The translations under genes were made by a program, and so were the position numbers. The notes beneath the pieces are model-generated. The model was given only the letters and a program-made list of their open reading frames with translations, ran no database searches and was not told the DNA's origin. Below, in pieces: positions 1 through 12,652 of a DNA stretch of 64,000 nt. The stretch covers positions 863,501 to 927,500 of the forward strand of contig JAJTWR010000287.1 in NCBI GenBank assembly GCA_021613335.1, given 5' to 3'. Within the stretch, counting starts at the first letter, position 1; every line of letters begins with the position of its first letter. Source of the stretch: Whitmania pigra. Its lineage: Eukaryota > Annelida > Clitellata > Hirudinida > Haemopidae.

Positions 1-3000
1 GCAATGTCGGTCGATTCCAATCAGTCGGGAATCATTACCATCAACAACAGCAACACGTGTCCTACCGGAAAGCCGGTCATGAAGCCATGGCATGCCAGCG
101 TGACCGAGGACCTGAGGAACCATCTCGTCAAGAGATTGTAATTTTTTTTACAATATTTCTTTAAATTTAAGATATTCTCATTTAATTAATTTTCATTTTG
201 CACTGCCTGATGCTGTTTTGTCCTTTCTTTTCACATACACAAACAAAACTAGCTTCTACTGAGGGTCATCCATAAGCAGGACTATGTCCTCTTTTGGATC
301 ATAAACAATTTTGTGTTTTGTTTTCTGTGGCTGGTCAATAAAATGTGATCAATCAATCAGTGACAATTTACCACTTCCATTTGTGTGGCTAATGCAAACC
401 CCTTTTTTTCATTGTTGATCAATAACCTTGAGGTGCATAAAAAAGGAGCTCAGAAATTGGAGAACCGTGGTAATTAAAGAAATAATCTTGCCAAAATGTT
501 TGTTTCTGCGCAGACCACAGAGCAGCAGAGAATTACATCATCTAAACTTCATCTAAAGTTGATGTAATTTTAAACTAAAGATTTTAATTGCACAAAAGTA
601 CTCACAATGTGTCAGTACATCAACATACATCTAACTCACATGCTAAATAATACAGGTGACATTATCTAGAAATATGCTAGGATATGCTAGGATTCTTGTT
701 TCAATTTCTTCCAAATGGTTTTTAGTCAAAACCGAAAAACCGAAAAATTAATGTCATCCTCAATCAAATCAAAACCTTTTGTTGAAACTATCTCAAGATG
801 AAAGATTTTCCATGTCTTACAATGCCGGACACTCAACAATTAGATATTTCCAGCTGCTCTTTGTTATTAATTGTTATTTGCTAATGTTATTAGTTATCAT
901 TACCTAGTGCATTTATGGATATGGCAATTTATGGATATGGTTATTTGTTTATGGCCTGATGGATCCTCCAAACCTGGCAAGATTTTTCATTTACAATTGA
1001 AAGTGTCAACAAAAAGGTTTTAGTTAATCAAGCCAATGGTTATCCTAATGCTATCTTGAACTTTGTTGCAGAGTGCAGGCTATTGTGCCCCCTGGTGAGA
1101 ACAATGACTTGTTGAAACATCCTCAAATCAAGGGCCTCGTCAACTATGCCAAAAAAGTAGAAGGGGACAATTTTGACAAAGCAGATAGCAGGGTAGTGAT
1201 CGTGGTAATGATGATAATGGTTTTAATTCTAATCTTATATGATTTATTTCAGGATATATTTGTCACAACCATAATTATATGTCCCTTCCCTTTTCATTTA
1301 GAAAGTTTAAAATGTCCTAAATAGAAAAGTGATGCATTTCAATGTATTTTAACAAAAGTTAATTAATAATAAGTTTGAGCACAAAAAATGTCCCAAATCA
1401 CTTCTGTATGATAACCTTGATTGGACTGAAAAGCCACATATTATGTTATGTTATATTTACAAATTTCACTTGCTATTATTTCAGCTACATTAGCATTTGT
1501 GTTAATAATTTAAATACTTTAAATGTTGTATTCATTGCAGTTATCACTTAACCACAATTACATGTTAAATTTATTTGAATATAGTTTCTTTGACTTCATT
1601 GGTTGTCTTTGATGCATACCCCTTTGTTACATAAAATTCATTTTACATCTCTGCAGGATGAATATTACAGCTTGCTTGCCGATAGAATTTACAAAATCCA
1701 GAAGGACCTCGAAATGCACAAGTTCAAGAAGGGCATGGAACAGAAGCAGCTTCAGACAGACCCACAAGGAAGGCTTGTCCACAACCATAAAGTACCGGGG
1801 ACAAATTTGTCATTCATGTCTGCCAACTGCAACAGCAGTAACTTCGGCGATTCTCTTGCTATGAATATGCAAGACAGAGCAAATATTCATCTGATGCCAC
1901 CAAACAATATGCCTGCTTCTTTGCAAGGTACGTTCACCCTTTTCTGGAATGGTTTTCATTCTCACCTGGCTGGTTAAAATGCCGAACCATTTGATGTGCG
2001 ATCGGCAATTTCCAAAAATTTAATCATTTAATGAACGCATATTGACAAGCTGGTTTCACTCGGAATCAAATAATTATGGTTTGGGAGTAGATTGTTGTCA
2101 TGATCTACCACAGATTCTCTTTTTGCTGAAGTCGAAGCTCCTGAATATTAATGAGTGGCTGCCTGCAAATAACCATGAGTCATATTGCTAAGCAGGATCT
2201 TCAATTTGGAGTTGCTTTTTTACTAAATGTGATGAACAGCTGCCTCCCGCACAAGCTTTCATTAGGTCACGATTAATCTTTTGCGAGGGCTCATATCGGT
2301 TCTTTAATAAAAATAATTAAGGAAATATAATATCATTGTTCTTATTATTATTTAAATAACAATGTTTATTATTACTTATTAATGCTATGTTTCTTATGAT
2401 TATGATTATTGAATGTTGTTTGATCGTGCTAGAGTTTGTGAGACTGCCAATTTGTAGACATATATGCCTTTTATTTCCATTGTTAATTAATAAGTAATTA
2501 AGTAATACATCTATTGGTCATATGGCATCTACACCTTATTTCTTTATTAATCATTTGTGGTAAAATTTAATTATTTTAACACTAAGTTATTTGCAAATAT
2601 CAAACTAACTTCTCTGTCACATCTCTCCATGAGAGCATTAAGCTCTTTTATTCATTAAGGAACAATGAATACAGTTCGAAGCTGATAACATTTCATAGGC
2701 ACAAAGTGGCATGACTAACAAGGTGTGAGGAAGATGAAGCTGCAGATTGGATTTTTCAGGGGATGTAATTAGTCTCTGGTGATTATCGACTGACAGTTAC
2801 GTCGACAGATCATCTTCACGAGTCATGAATCATTGTCTGATGCCGAATGTGGGCGAGGAACAACGTGTTTTTAACACGGCCGTCGATTATTTCTATGAAA
2901 AAAAAATATAAAAGAAACAGTTCCATGTAAAACGTTCGTGCGAAATAAGATGACTAACGTTATGTGTCCGTTCGTGTTGGAATGTAATCAATTAATTACC

Positions 3001-6000
3001 CATCGTGAAAGTCAAATTACAAAAAAACAGTTAAATTGGCTAGAAATCTAGTAGCATCGACTGAACGTCGAATGATTGATTGAGGTCACTTTTTTCAACG
3101 AACAAATTTGTTTTCATTCCGACAGATCTGCCCGGGACGTCTGCTCGTAAAAATCCATACATCATGAAGACGGAGTCGCTCACTCCACCTCCGATGCCAC
3201 ATCCAAACATATCAATGTCGTCCTCCTCTGTGTCTCTGCTTCCCGATCTGAACTCTTTGCAAGTTCATGCCTTCGACCAAAAACAGACAGAAGTAAGTTT
3301 CGAGCGGATACATTCTCAATTTCAATTATTACATAACTGCTGTTTAGCACAGTTGTGGAAAGAGTTTTAATATTTTGTATGTTAAGTTGTTGTCAGTGGT
3401 CTTTGTGATGATATTGGCGGTGTTGATGATGATTCATTTTTTGTGATATGTCTGGGTGATGTGGTCATTTTAAATTGGAATTTAATCTGATTCAGACAAT
3501 GAAGTTGTCTCATTCTTCGTATCTTTTTCCTCCTGCAAATGACTCCAAAAGCATGCAGGTGATAATATTTTGATCAATGTGGGATGCTATCTAACTATTG
3601 TGATGTTGCCACAATATGAGGTTATGACAATTGTGGTCAATTAATCACTTTTGACTTGTGCATCAATTTTAATAGGAAAGTTTCACATTAGATCCATGTT
3701 TTGTAATTGATGTTAGCAGCAATTTAAAGTTTAGAGACTTTAGATTATTTGCATTGTTCAAGGGCATTTATGTGAAATGACTATTGCAGATAAGCAATCA
3801 TTAGTTCAATAATTAGTTTGGTGTATTTGGTTATATTGAATAAATCAATGTTTCACTTTCAGAGCAAATGTGCCATGTCTTCCAACCTGCAGCAACTCAA
3901 GGCAGAACTAATGTTGTCACCCTTTCCATCGAGTATTGATTCTAGTACAATGTCCGATTCCTTGTTTGACGTACTGTCCGCTGCTCCGTCTGTCGGAGCA
4001 TCAGGATCTCCTCTGGGTGGGTTAATTATTAAAATATAAATAAATAACGTAAATTTGGTTAATTTTACTAATATTGGTTCTAGGAATCTATCAGAAGATG
4101 GGCTGTTGATTAATTTTTAAAATTAGCAAATTCGACTTTCAGAATGCTTGAGTCAGTTTCTGCCGACGAGCAAGATGAATGACTTCATAGACTGCAGCAT
4201 ATCTCTAGGCAGCCTGGTCAACAATGAAAGTCCTCTCGATTCTGCATTTCAGGTCGTCTCTTCGTGTTTTACGTCCTCCGCGGCCGCTCCTCACGGCGTC
4301 GGCACTTCAAATTCAATCTGCGACCTTTTGAACTCCTCTCGACAAGAGACCTTCGCCCGTTCCTCCTGCAGCCCCCTCTTCACGCCCGTGTCATCGTCCT
4401 TTGCGACTCCGTTTGAAAACATAAAAATAAAGAGGGAGATAGAGGATGCCTTTCCAGTTAAGAAGGAAGAGGAACAAAATCCTCAGGACAGCAGTTGTGA
4501 AGGTTCATTTTCTCTGAAAGAAGAAGCAACCGAGGAGGTTAAGATGGAGGATGTGAAGGGCATCAAGGAAGAAGTCGAAACAAAGGAGGAAGTCTGGGAA
4601 GCTACTGTGATTGAACCAAAAGGTCGGTCTTTGGATTTTTGGCATAAATTTCCGCAATCAGAGTTTTAGAAAAAATGTAATTCCGGATGTAAATACTTTG
4701 TCTCTAAATATAGAACTTATGAATGCGAAAGGTGAACAATGGTGAATGTTGCTTTTGAATGTAGCCATAATCCCTGCCTAAAAGCACTCTATGGCTTTGA
4801 TAAATAGGGATGGTAAATACTTGCAGTTTTGCTTGAACCTTTTCATTCTTAATGATTCATACCTTGTTTATTTACAGTTTTCAAGCAGGAGGAGTTATAC
4901 CAAGCTTTTCTTCCATCACTTGATAAGATGTGCATGCAGGAACCCGATGCCATACCATTCTTGCAGCCAGTGGATGTGGACCGACTTTGCTTACCCGTGA
5001 GTTGTTTGCAAGTTATGTCTTGTGGTTTGCATGTCCATTGGATTAGCTGTGTCTTTTTCATGAGCTTCAAGTGGTTTAAGTTTATTCTCAGTTGTAATAA
5101 AAAGATAATGCTCGACTCAATCACTCTAAGCACTTTAAGAGTCTAATTTTAAAATGTTATTAATATTTTAGAATCTATGTTATGATCATCTGGATTGAAG
5201 TATTATTTATATATTTGTTATCATTTTTTAAATTTACAATTTCTTCCAACTCTCATTGATTGCTTTTGTTCCATTAAAAAAATGAAACAAAAATATTTTT
5301 TCAGGACTACCGCGACATCATAAAAAATCCGATGGACCTGTCGACCATTCGCAAGAAGCTCGAGTCGGGTCAGTACGTGGATCCGTGGCAGTACATCAAC
5401 GACGTGCACCTCATGTTTGAGAATGCATGGCTATACAACAGGAAATCCTCAAAAGTTTACAAGTTCTGCACAAAGGTCTGTTCAGAGAATTAAAATGAAT
5501 ATTATCTGAGTTTGTCTTGCTTTTGCTTATTGTAACTTCATTTATAAAGCGCCATTAGCATTAGCATCAGAGGCATTTCTTGTAACCATTTATATACAGC
5601 TCCTTCCCAAGGGCGCTGGCCTCAGTCCAAGCTGGGTTTCGAACACGACACATTACGACTGTTGCCATTACCGCCATAAGAAGGCACATAACCCATTCGG
5701 CTAACCTGCACGTCCCATGTTATAACATGAATAATTAATGTTAAATTGCACTGCTTCGATGTAAAATAATCAGTCTCTCGAAATCTCTGTAAAACGTGAA
5801 CACGTGTAATATTGTTAACTCGACTTAATTTCAATTAATCGGCACAAATTCACCAAAACAGCTCAGCGAGATCTTCCAAGCAGAGATCGATGCACCGATG
5901 AAGTCCCTCGGTTTCTGCTGCGGTCAAAAGCTTGTCTTCACTCCGCAGGCCCTCTGTTGCTATGGCAAGGAGTTGTGTACAATTGCCAGGGAGTCCACGT

Positions 6001-9000
6001 ATTACCATTACAAAAATAAGTTAGTCTTTTCTTTTTGAGATATCATCCACAGCAAAGATGATGACAGATTGTTATTGGCCCATTTGACGAATGTTTTTTG
6101 GTGTTTTTAAACAATTGATTTATCAATTAGTAATCGATTAATTATTAAAAAGATGTTTTTTATACTCAAACTACATTTTAAAATTTAAACAAAGAAGTGG
6201 GAATTCTCTTCTAAACAATAATAATAATAATAATTTTTTTCTTTGTTGAATTGAGAGTGATATGAGCAGATTATATTAATAATAACAATGATATTATTAA
6301 GCATTTGATATTATGTAGTGATAATAAAGAAAAACCATGGTAATAGTATTAGATCCATGATCTTGTTAGTGTTAAAATCAATTTGTGATGGCAGATTAGT
6401 TACATGAATAACTGCACAATCAAGATGAAAGGATGATCTACTAGTTAATCATTTTATTACATGTTAATTAATTATTACTTAATCTAATCTATTGTTTGTC
6501 CAGATACACATATTGTGAAAAGTGTTTCAATGATATTCTCAAAGCAGAGGTGGAAATAGATGATCCCTCTCAACCTGGACTGTAAGATTTCATCATTCGA
6601 TGTATATTCATTTGAATATGGGAGTTCATTAACTCTTGAATCAAGTTAAATAGTTTAAAACTGCTTCTATCGATATCTTTATTACATTCAAAATTTAAAT
6701 AATGGCGAGTACTTTAATAAATGTTTTTGTGAAATTTTTCTCAAATAGGCGAGTAAAAAAAGCAGAATTCATCAAGGAGAAGAATGACAAATTTGAACCC
6801 GAATTGTGAGTGTTTCTTCTGCTACTCTCGTCGCATTGCATCCGAGCGACTTTTTAAAACCACACAACTGCCATCGTCAGGTTCGTGGAGTGCGCCGATT
6901 GTCGCAGAAGACTGCACAAGGTCTGCGTCCTTCACTTCGAGCCGGTTTATTCCCAGAAGTTTGTGTGTGGAGGCTGCCTGAAGGCCAAGAATGGCAAACG
7001 GAAGTTGAACAAATTCACAGCCAAGAGTGAGTGCATCCCACTGCACAGCAACGTCGTACACCTCATTTCTTTTTAATTGTGCACGCTTACAAAAATACTT
7101 TACAATTAATTCCAGAACTACCGAATACAAAACTTGGTACCTACTTGGAAAGCAGGGTCAACCAGTTCTTAAAGAAGAAAGATGTCGGAGATGCGGAGGT
7201 TAATTTAATGATAATTAACAATGATAAATAAATAATTAATTATAATTATAATATAACAGTAATATTTAATTTGTAAGGCACATAGCATAAGAGGCATATA
7301 TGCATTTGACCATAATGTCTTCCTTTCTGAATGTCCATTAGTACTTGCAATCATATATGAAAACAAAAGTGTTGTGACTTACTTAAACATCCTACCTGAA
7401 AAATCAATAATTTAGATACGCTAGAAGTTACTCGAGACCCTGTGTAGAGCTTTACGACTGCGATCGATGGTGACATCTGTCGCAAAACTTTTCGTAACAT
7501 CCACCAAGGCGGTCTCATTCAATTTTGTTTCTTTAAAAAAAACTCTCTGTTGTGAGATTCTCCTGGTCATTATTGTCATTTCACTTTATTTAATTTATTA
7601 AATGCTGAGAAGTTTTTTTTAAAAAATATTTGTTGTTATTTACGTGGCATAATAGGTGGTCATTCGAGTTCTTTCAAGTTTGGACAAATCTGTAGAGGTG
7701 AAGTCAGGCATGAAGCAGAGATTTGAAGATAACTTTTCCACCAGTTTTCCCTACAGAGTAAAAACCATCTTTGCCTTCACCGAAATAGACGGAGCCGACG
7801 TCTGCTTCTTTGGCATGCACGTCCAGGAGTATGGGTCCGACTGTCCAGATCCAAACTCCAGGTTTGAAGCATGGATTCTCATCCATTCATTAATCAATCC
7901 AATTCGTCCATCCATGCTTCGATGTCAATGTTATTGTGATGCATCAAACTATCAGGAATAACAATTAATTATATGGACTGATTTCTCTTTTTCTCAGGAG
8001 AGTGTACATAGCTTACCTGGACAGTGTCAATTTCTTCCAGCCTCGAAAGTACAGAACTCCAGTCTACCACGAGATTCTTCTTGGCTACCTGGATTACGTC
8101 AAATCATTAGGGTCAGAAAATAAACATGCAATTGATATTAATTGTAATAGTAAACGCTAACACAGGTTAAAAAAAGAAATATGACATGATATATTAAATA
8201 TTGATATCGCTAACTGTTGCGTAAATAATCGATGCTACTTAGTGAAATATTTATTTGATTTTGTTTGAAAAGCTACCAAGTTGCCAAATCTGTTGATAAT
8301 TTTGTTAGATGCTATATCATGAATCTAGAATCTATATATTATAATCAAACTCTAAATGATTTAATTCTTTTTAGGTTTGTGACGGCACACATTTGGGCCT
8401 GTCCCCCAAGTGAGGGAGACGATTACATCTTCCATTGTCACCCTCCTGATCAGAAGATCCCCAAACCCAAGAGGCTCCAGGATTGGTACAAGAAGATGCT
8501 CGACAAGGGCGTGGAGGACAGGGTCATCGTAGAATATAAGGTTCTGTTTCTTTATTACATTAGTTGGTTAGTTTATTTATAGAGACTCTGGAGAGTGGCT
8601 GCGATTTGAATTCCCAATGAAGCTGCACCGAGCAAATGTTTAACTGCTTGGTTCCATTTATTTATTGTCATTGTATGTGTCATTGCTTAACAGGATATAC
8701 TGCAAGATGCTCAGGAAACTCAGTTGTCATGCATCACAGGGCTTCCATATTTTGAAGGGGATTTCTGGCCGACAATCTTGGAAGAAAGCATAGCAGAGGA
8801 GAAGCAGAAAATGATACCAAAGAGGGAAGAAGAGGAGGATGAGGCCGAGGAATTTGACAATTCTGCATTGTTCGAAAAAGACGACTTTATTGATGTTAGT
8901 CGGGTTCTGTGTATAAAAATGCCTTGTTATGCTTTTAATGTATTTTGCTCTTACATCACTAAACCATTGTCATTAAATTGTTGTCATTATCATTACCATA

Positions 9001-12000
9001 ATTAATTATCAGCATGGGCAAACCCCTTGCTGGAGTGGAATGACTACATCTCCAAAATGAAAAGCGAGCTGTAAACGAAGTGCAAAGGATAAAATTAAGT
9101 ACATCATCATATTAAGTACATTGACATGCTTTTGATCTTTGGCTAATTTTGTCTGGCCATTTTTGTTTATCCGCCTCACCCAGAAAGATTGTTAGCAATT
9201 ATTGCACATGCTTGTATTTATTTTTAGTCTCAAAATGGACATTCTAACGACAAGAAGAAGCCGCACAAAAACAACAACGGAAAGAAGAGAAGTCTGAAGA
9301 ACAAAAAGAATTCCAAGTCAAGAAGCAAGTCCTCCTTCCAACAGTCTGGCTACGATGATCTCCTCTACAAACTTTTCTCAACTATGGAAAAGTACAAAGA
9401 GGTTTGTGAACACTACCAGAGTGATGTTTGTTAATGTTATTATTATTATTATTATAACTATTAAACATTAGTAATAATAAATTGATATTTTAACAAATGG
9501 AATTTCTTCCCATTCAGGTGTTCTTTGTCATCTACCTGCAAAACAACATCTACTCGTCATTCCGCCACTCTCCTGACTGCCTTCCTCCCATCGTCGATCC
9601 GGATCCCATAATGAACACTGACCTCATGGACGGCCGTGATGCATTCCTCACCATGTGCAGAGAGCGCCATCTTGAATTCTCGTCCCTTAGGAGGGCCAAA
9701 TTCTCTTCGATCGCCCTGTTGTACGAGCTCCACATTCAGATGAGGGAGGCTGCTGTCTGCTGCACCTGCCAGAATTGCAAAGTGTCGGTCGAGACGAGAT
9801 ATCACTGCACGATCTGCGAGGTATTGTTTTTTATCGGCATTGCAATTTACTCTGATGATGGTTCATAGTCGTATAACGTATTTATATTTATTTGCTTTTT
9901 ATCCACAAGGACTTTGACCTCTGCATTACGTGCTACTCGTCTGCTCAGCATCCCCACCGCATGACCAAGGTCGGCCTCGGTCTTGAAGACCCAGGGCCGA
10001 CTTCCTCTTCTCCGGGTTCTGCGTTCTTAGCCGGAGACAAGTCCAACGTCCACTCCGGAGATTCTCAGCTAAAGAACGGAAATGCAAACGATGCCATGAA
10101 GAGGCCTCAGCTAACGGCCATGCAGAGGTATGAACAGGCTTTGGTGCATGCTGCCAGCTGCAGGGATGCCAACTGTCGCATGGGAAGTTGCAAGAAGATG
10201 AAGCGCCTCATCGCACATCTCGAAATGTGTCGTCAGAAGAAGGCCGGCGGCTCGCAATGCAGCTTCTGTCCGCAGTTGATGAGGCTGTGCTTGGCACACT
10301 CGAGATCTTGCAAGGAGCAGAACAAATGTCCGGTTCCTGGCTGCAACAACGCCAGGCGCAAGATGGAGGACAAGAGGAACAACGAGAGAGTGAAGCACGA
10401 GTTGTTGACAAGACGCAGAATTCTAAACATGAAGTTCGAGGAAAATCTTGTCAGTCCTTTATCAAACTCTTCCAAGAATGCGAACACCGGTGGAAAATAT
10501 GCCCAGTTGGAAGATAACTTTGCGATGCCGGGCCAATACTTCAATCAACCGGCCGCTGCTGCCAAACCCTGTCCACAAGTGAATGCCATGATGCCAGAAC
10601 TTCCTGTGGCACCGCAGAGAACTATGACCGGAGGGGCGGATTTCGCAAATTACGATTCTAATAGTCCGTCTCCTATGACTGCATCACCTCACGTGCAGCA
10701 CCTTTCGCCTTTGGGTCATCAGCATTTGCAATCCCCTCAACAGAGGGCACCTGCAATAAATGTTGCCTCCACTTCTACAGGGGCTACATGCATGAGTCCT
10801 CCTCAAAAGATACATCTCCAGAAGTTGTTTAATTATTTGAAGTCCAACAACAAGAATCCCAACAGCATTTCTGATATTGCAAGGATATTAAAATCTAAGC
10901 CACAATTATTTGCAACCTTCTTGAAGCTTATCAAGGTTTGAATAGAAACAGTTTCATTTTAAATGTATGGCTGAAAAGTATTTTTCAAATATCATTATTT
11001 ATCTTTCACAGGATAAGAGTAACTCGAAAGCGGGACCTGCTGGTGCAAGGGGTTCAACCGTGCCGTGTTCTTCTTCGGCACCTGATATGGATGGAGGGCA
11101 GCACGAGCAGCAAAAGATAAATCAACAAATTTCGCTTCAATTCACCAGCCAATCAAACTTCCATCAGCAGCCATCTCAACAGCAACAACACCAGGCTACT
11201 CAGCAACTGCCATTTGCACCTCACACACTCCAACCGTCCCATCAAATGCCCATTGCCCAGTCTCCACAGGTGATGCAACAGGTTGAAACTCAGCCTACAT
11301 CCACCATACAGCAGCCAGCACAAGTATTCCAGCAACCATCACAACTACAGCAAATGCAGCAGGTCTCTACCCAATCCCTGACCGTCATGCAAAACTCACA
11401 ACTACAGCAGCAACAACCACAACAAGTTTTGCAGCAGAAATTATTGTCCCAGGCACAGCATCAGCAACAATTGCAGCAAATCGGCCAACATGTTCAGCAG
11501 CAGCAACAACAGCAACAGTGGTTTCAACAGGATCAACAGATGGCAAGTTCGTTGTCCTTTGATCCGAACCTCAAAACATATCAGCATCATCAACTGGCCG
11601 ATGGCGACGGCTCCGGCGATAACTTGAAGATGTTTTCCGATGGCTCCAATTATAACTACTTCCCAAACAACACCGGAATGTGGGACAAGGTCATGCCTAT
11701 GAAGGGATCCATGCAGCCCTTCCAGCACAAACAACTCCAGCAGCACCTGCAGCATCAGCAGTTCCTTCATCAGAAAGCAGCCATCTATTCCAACCAGCAG
11801 ACTGGAGACCCGGCCATGGCAGACCCGATGGTGAGGAATAGGTCGAGAATGGCCCACCCTTACCAGTTGAACATGATGCCTTTCCGAGGTGGGAATCCGG
11901 GCGCTCAGACTTCGCTGACCTTCGATAATTCAGTCAAGGACGCTGCTCCTGTGGTATCGTTGACCAACAATCACGCTTCTTTCCAGTCGTCGCCTTCGAT

Positions 12001-12652
12001 GCAGTACATGCAGGTACCCAACAACACCGATATTTCTCCTTCTCAGCAGCATATTCAACAACAACAACAACAGCAGCAGCAGAGCATGATGAGAGCATCA
12101 TTTGCACCTCAGGATCCTTCATATCAGGGCAACGTGCCGACATTCCCGAACCATCAAGTCTCGCGGACGGGCGTTCCCGTCATGCGGCATGCCCACCAGC
12201 AGCACCAGCAAATTCTCAATACTCAAACTTTTGGCTATGTGTCCATGGATGGACTCCCAGGTAACAACATGCCCAACCCCTCCTACATGCAGCCTACGGT
12301 TCAGAGGTTCGCCAGGCCTCCTAACGTCGGGGGTCAAGGCCAGGTGAGAATGCACCGACCCCAATTCAATCAGCTGGGAATGAAACCAGTAGCTCAGGGG
12401 GACTACTACGCCGGGAATAATTATTCTTTCCCCCAGCAAGCAAACTTTCAACAAGTACAGCAGCAGCTCATCCATCAACAGTCTCAGATGGCTGACCCCA
12501 GTCTTATGTGCTCTCCAAGCTCGCAACATGTCAATCCCATTCCGCCCGGTGCCTACTCCATTCAGCAGGCCAGTCAGTTCCAACTTGCACCGACCCAGCT
12601 CCTCGAGTCTTCCGACGATCCGGGCCATCACCAAATGTTGCCCCAACAGTGA
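1..12652 (+). CDS. CREBBP: CREB-binding protein / p300 histone acetyltransferase (5' partial, 21 exons)
   Basis: Nuclear lysine acetyltransferase and transcriptional coactivator (CBP/p300 family). The frame is open from base 1, so the TAZ1 and N-terminal exons lie upstream. Exons read: 1-137, 1072-1192, 1657-1927, 3126-3292, 3863-4016, 4143-4622, 4878-4996, 5305-5475, 5862-6019, 6504-6581, 6749-6805, 6881-7026, 7116-7198, 7656-7861, 7998-8111, 8375-8540, 8694-8894, 9228-9401, 9518-9820, 9910-10935, 11012-12652. All phases agree, giving 1990 residues. Domains in order: KIX (exons 1-3, [13 protein letters not shown]), bromodomain (exons 7-9, [11 protein letters not shown]), Cys-rich RING/PHD (exons 9-12), HAT core (exons 13-19, with [20 protein letters not shown] and [10 protein letters not shown]), ZZ finger (exons 19-20), TAZ2 (exon 20), NCBD-like helix ([13 protein letters not shown], end of exon 20) and a long Gln-rich tail. 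The stop is TGA at 12650-12652. The animal may have one gene for both CBP and p300, so the symbol marks the family. Confidence 0.96.
5532..5719 (-). repeat. tRNA-derived SINE (family A), in a CBP intron
   Basis: Read on the minus strand, the element has a tRNA-like head with an A box (TTAGCCGAATGGGTT) and a B box (GTGTTCGAAACCC). A body follows with the motif GCGCCCTTGGGAAGGAGC and a tail ending in TTTATAAATGAAGTTA. Related copies lie at 15680-15826, 23209-23397 and 39533-39680, which identifies it as a dispersed family. Confidence 0.75.
11150..12100 (+). repeat. CAG/CAA-rich coding low-complexity region (polyglutamine tail of CBP)
   Basis: The last CBP exon is dominated by mixed CAG and CAA codons, with uninterrupted Gln runs near 11498-11518 and 12055-12082. 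Mixing the two codons makes the tract less slippage-prone than pure CAG. Gln-rich C-termini are normal for CBP/p300 and act in transactivation. Confidence 0.8.

Noticed and set aside
9013..9074. Possible extra CBP exon after TTATCAG in the intron between exons 17 and 18
   Set aside because: It would give a stop after 15 codons from the known phase and has no good donor. The neighbouring exons already join in phase. A poison or terminal exon cannot be excluded, but nothing supports it.
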